Part shown: positions 6,203 to 6,489 of the stretch, piece after piece
How the letters are laid out: the number at the start of each line of letters is the position of its first letter
How positions within the stretch are numbered: position 1 is the first letter of the stretch
Assembly (NCBI GenBank): GCA_045654245.1
Contig: JAZOMX010000022.1
Location: forward strand, 1 to 6,489
DNA: 6,489 nucleotides
DNA from: UBA10677 sp045654245
GTDB taxonomy: Bacteria; Bacillota; Clostridia; Christensenellales; Pumilibacteraceae
Reading direction: 5' to 3'
The notes under the pieces: generated by a model
Database searches by the model: none
Seen by the model: the letters and a program-made list of their open reading frames with translations, nothing else
What the model was told of the DNA's origin: nothing
Program-made: the position numbers and the translations under genes

Positions 6203-6236
6203 ATATAAGGAAAACAAATTAACTTAATATATTATA
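6197..6236. repeat. Imperfect inverted repeat spanning the RNase J core promoter and leader
   Basis: The left arm TATAATATATAAG (6197-6209) is the reverse complement of the right arm CTTAATATATTATA (6223-6236) except for one extra base. The arms are separated by 13 bases (6210-6222). The left arm contains the -10 box, and the right arm ends one base before the GGAGGT ribosome binding site. The left arm would be mostly upstream of the transcript start, so any role would be at DNA level, as an operator for example. The arms are almost pure A and T, so chance is a real alternative. Confidence 0.5.
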
Positions 6237-6237
6237 C

Positions 6238-6243
6238 GGAGGT
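6238..6243 (+). promoter_or_regulatory. Strong ribosome binding site that fixes the TTG start of RNase J
   Basis: GGAGGT is complementary to the 16S rRNA 3' end over all six bases and sits seven bases before TTG 6251. No ATG or GTG in this frame occurs near this spacing. The first in-frame ATG is codon 25, inside the conserved domain. Confidence 0.85.
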
Positions 6244-6250
6244 CACAAAA

Positions 6251-6489
6251 TTGCGACGTAGTATTGACGCGCCCGCACTCAAGGTAATTTTTCTTGGGGG
6301 CGTAGGCGAAATAGGAAAAAATATGACCGCCCTTGAGTATGATGACGAAATAATCGTTATCGACTGTGGGTTAACTTTCCCCGACGGCGATATGCCCGGG
6401 GTAGATTTAGTTATACCCGACGTGAGTTATTTAATAGCGAACAAGGACAAGGTTAAAGGAATAGTATTAACGCACGGACACGAGGACCA
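6251..6489 (+). CDS. rnj: Ribonuclease J, N-terminal part (runs off the window)
   Basis: The 79 complete codons visible begin a beta-CASP metallo-beta-lactamase ribonuclease, an endo- and 5'-3' exonuclease central to mRNA turnover and rRNA maturation in Bacillota. Landmarks are KVIFLGGVGEIGKNM (11-25), IVIDCGLTFPDGDMPGVD (35-52), VIPD (54-57) and the start of the zinc motif THGHED (H75, H77, D79). The last two bases, CA, fit the next His of the HxHxDH signature. The GVGEIGKN and PGVD patterns separate it from other metallo-beta-lactamase proteins such as RNase Z. It starts with TTG. The full family length is about 550 residues, so most of the gene lies beyond the window. J1 and J2 cannot be told apart from this end. 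Confidence 0.92.
   Translation, partial: MRRSIDAPALKVIFLGGVGEIGKNMTALEYDDEIIVIDCGLTFPDGDMPGVDLVIPDVSYLIANKDKVKGIVLTHGHED

Overview
The window looks like chromosomal DNA from a low-to-moderate GC member of the Bacillota, most likely a fermentative anaerobe of the Clostridia type. The evidence is consensus SigA-type promoters, GGAGG ribosome binding sites, a TTG-started RNase J, an ATP-type PEP carboxykinase with highly biased codons, and an oxygen-sensitive glycyl-radical-enzyme activase inside a sugar operon. The species cannot be named from the sequence.

Layout, all on the + strand. Bases 1-116 hold the last codons of a PEP carboxykinase gene, closed by a strong intrinsic terminator (140-176). 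A near-ideal promoter (186-214, TTGACA-17-TATAAT with an extended -10) then drives a tight five-gene run (259-5093). Its genes encode a TIM-barrel sugar isomerase/epimerase-like protein, a three-cluster radical-SAM glycyl-radical-enzyme activase, a 95-residue ABM-fold protein, a GH36 alpha-galactosidase, and a metal-dependent cyclase/formamidase-family hydrolase. Junctions are 2, 20 and 8 bases, then a one-base TAATG overlap, so co-transcription and partial translational coupling are likely. A second intrinsic terminator (5117-5145) closes the run. Next comes a sugar-1-phosphate nucleotidyltransferase (5180-6169) with no obvious promoter of its own. A weak terminator-like hairpin overlaps its stop codon. 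A separate promoter (6174-6202) and strong ribosome binding site then start a ribonuclease J gene that runs off the window.

How the genes may work together (inference): the alpha-galactosidase lacks a secretion signal, so it would cut alpha-galactosides inside the cell. The isomerase-like, ABM-like and cyclase-like proteins could be small-molecule tailoring enzymes acting on the released sugar or aglycone. The activase points to a glycyl radical enzyme, but none is encoded in the window. No transporter or regulator is present either. This gene combination is the most unusual thing here. The flanking pckA, nucleotidyltransferase and RNase J genes are ordinary chromosomal genes. There is no gene-free stretch longer than 300 bases, and I saw no tRNA, rRNA, CRISPR array or insertion sequence.
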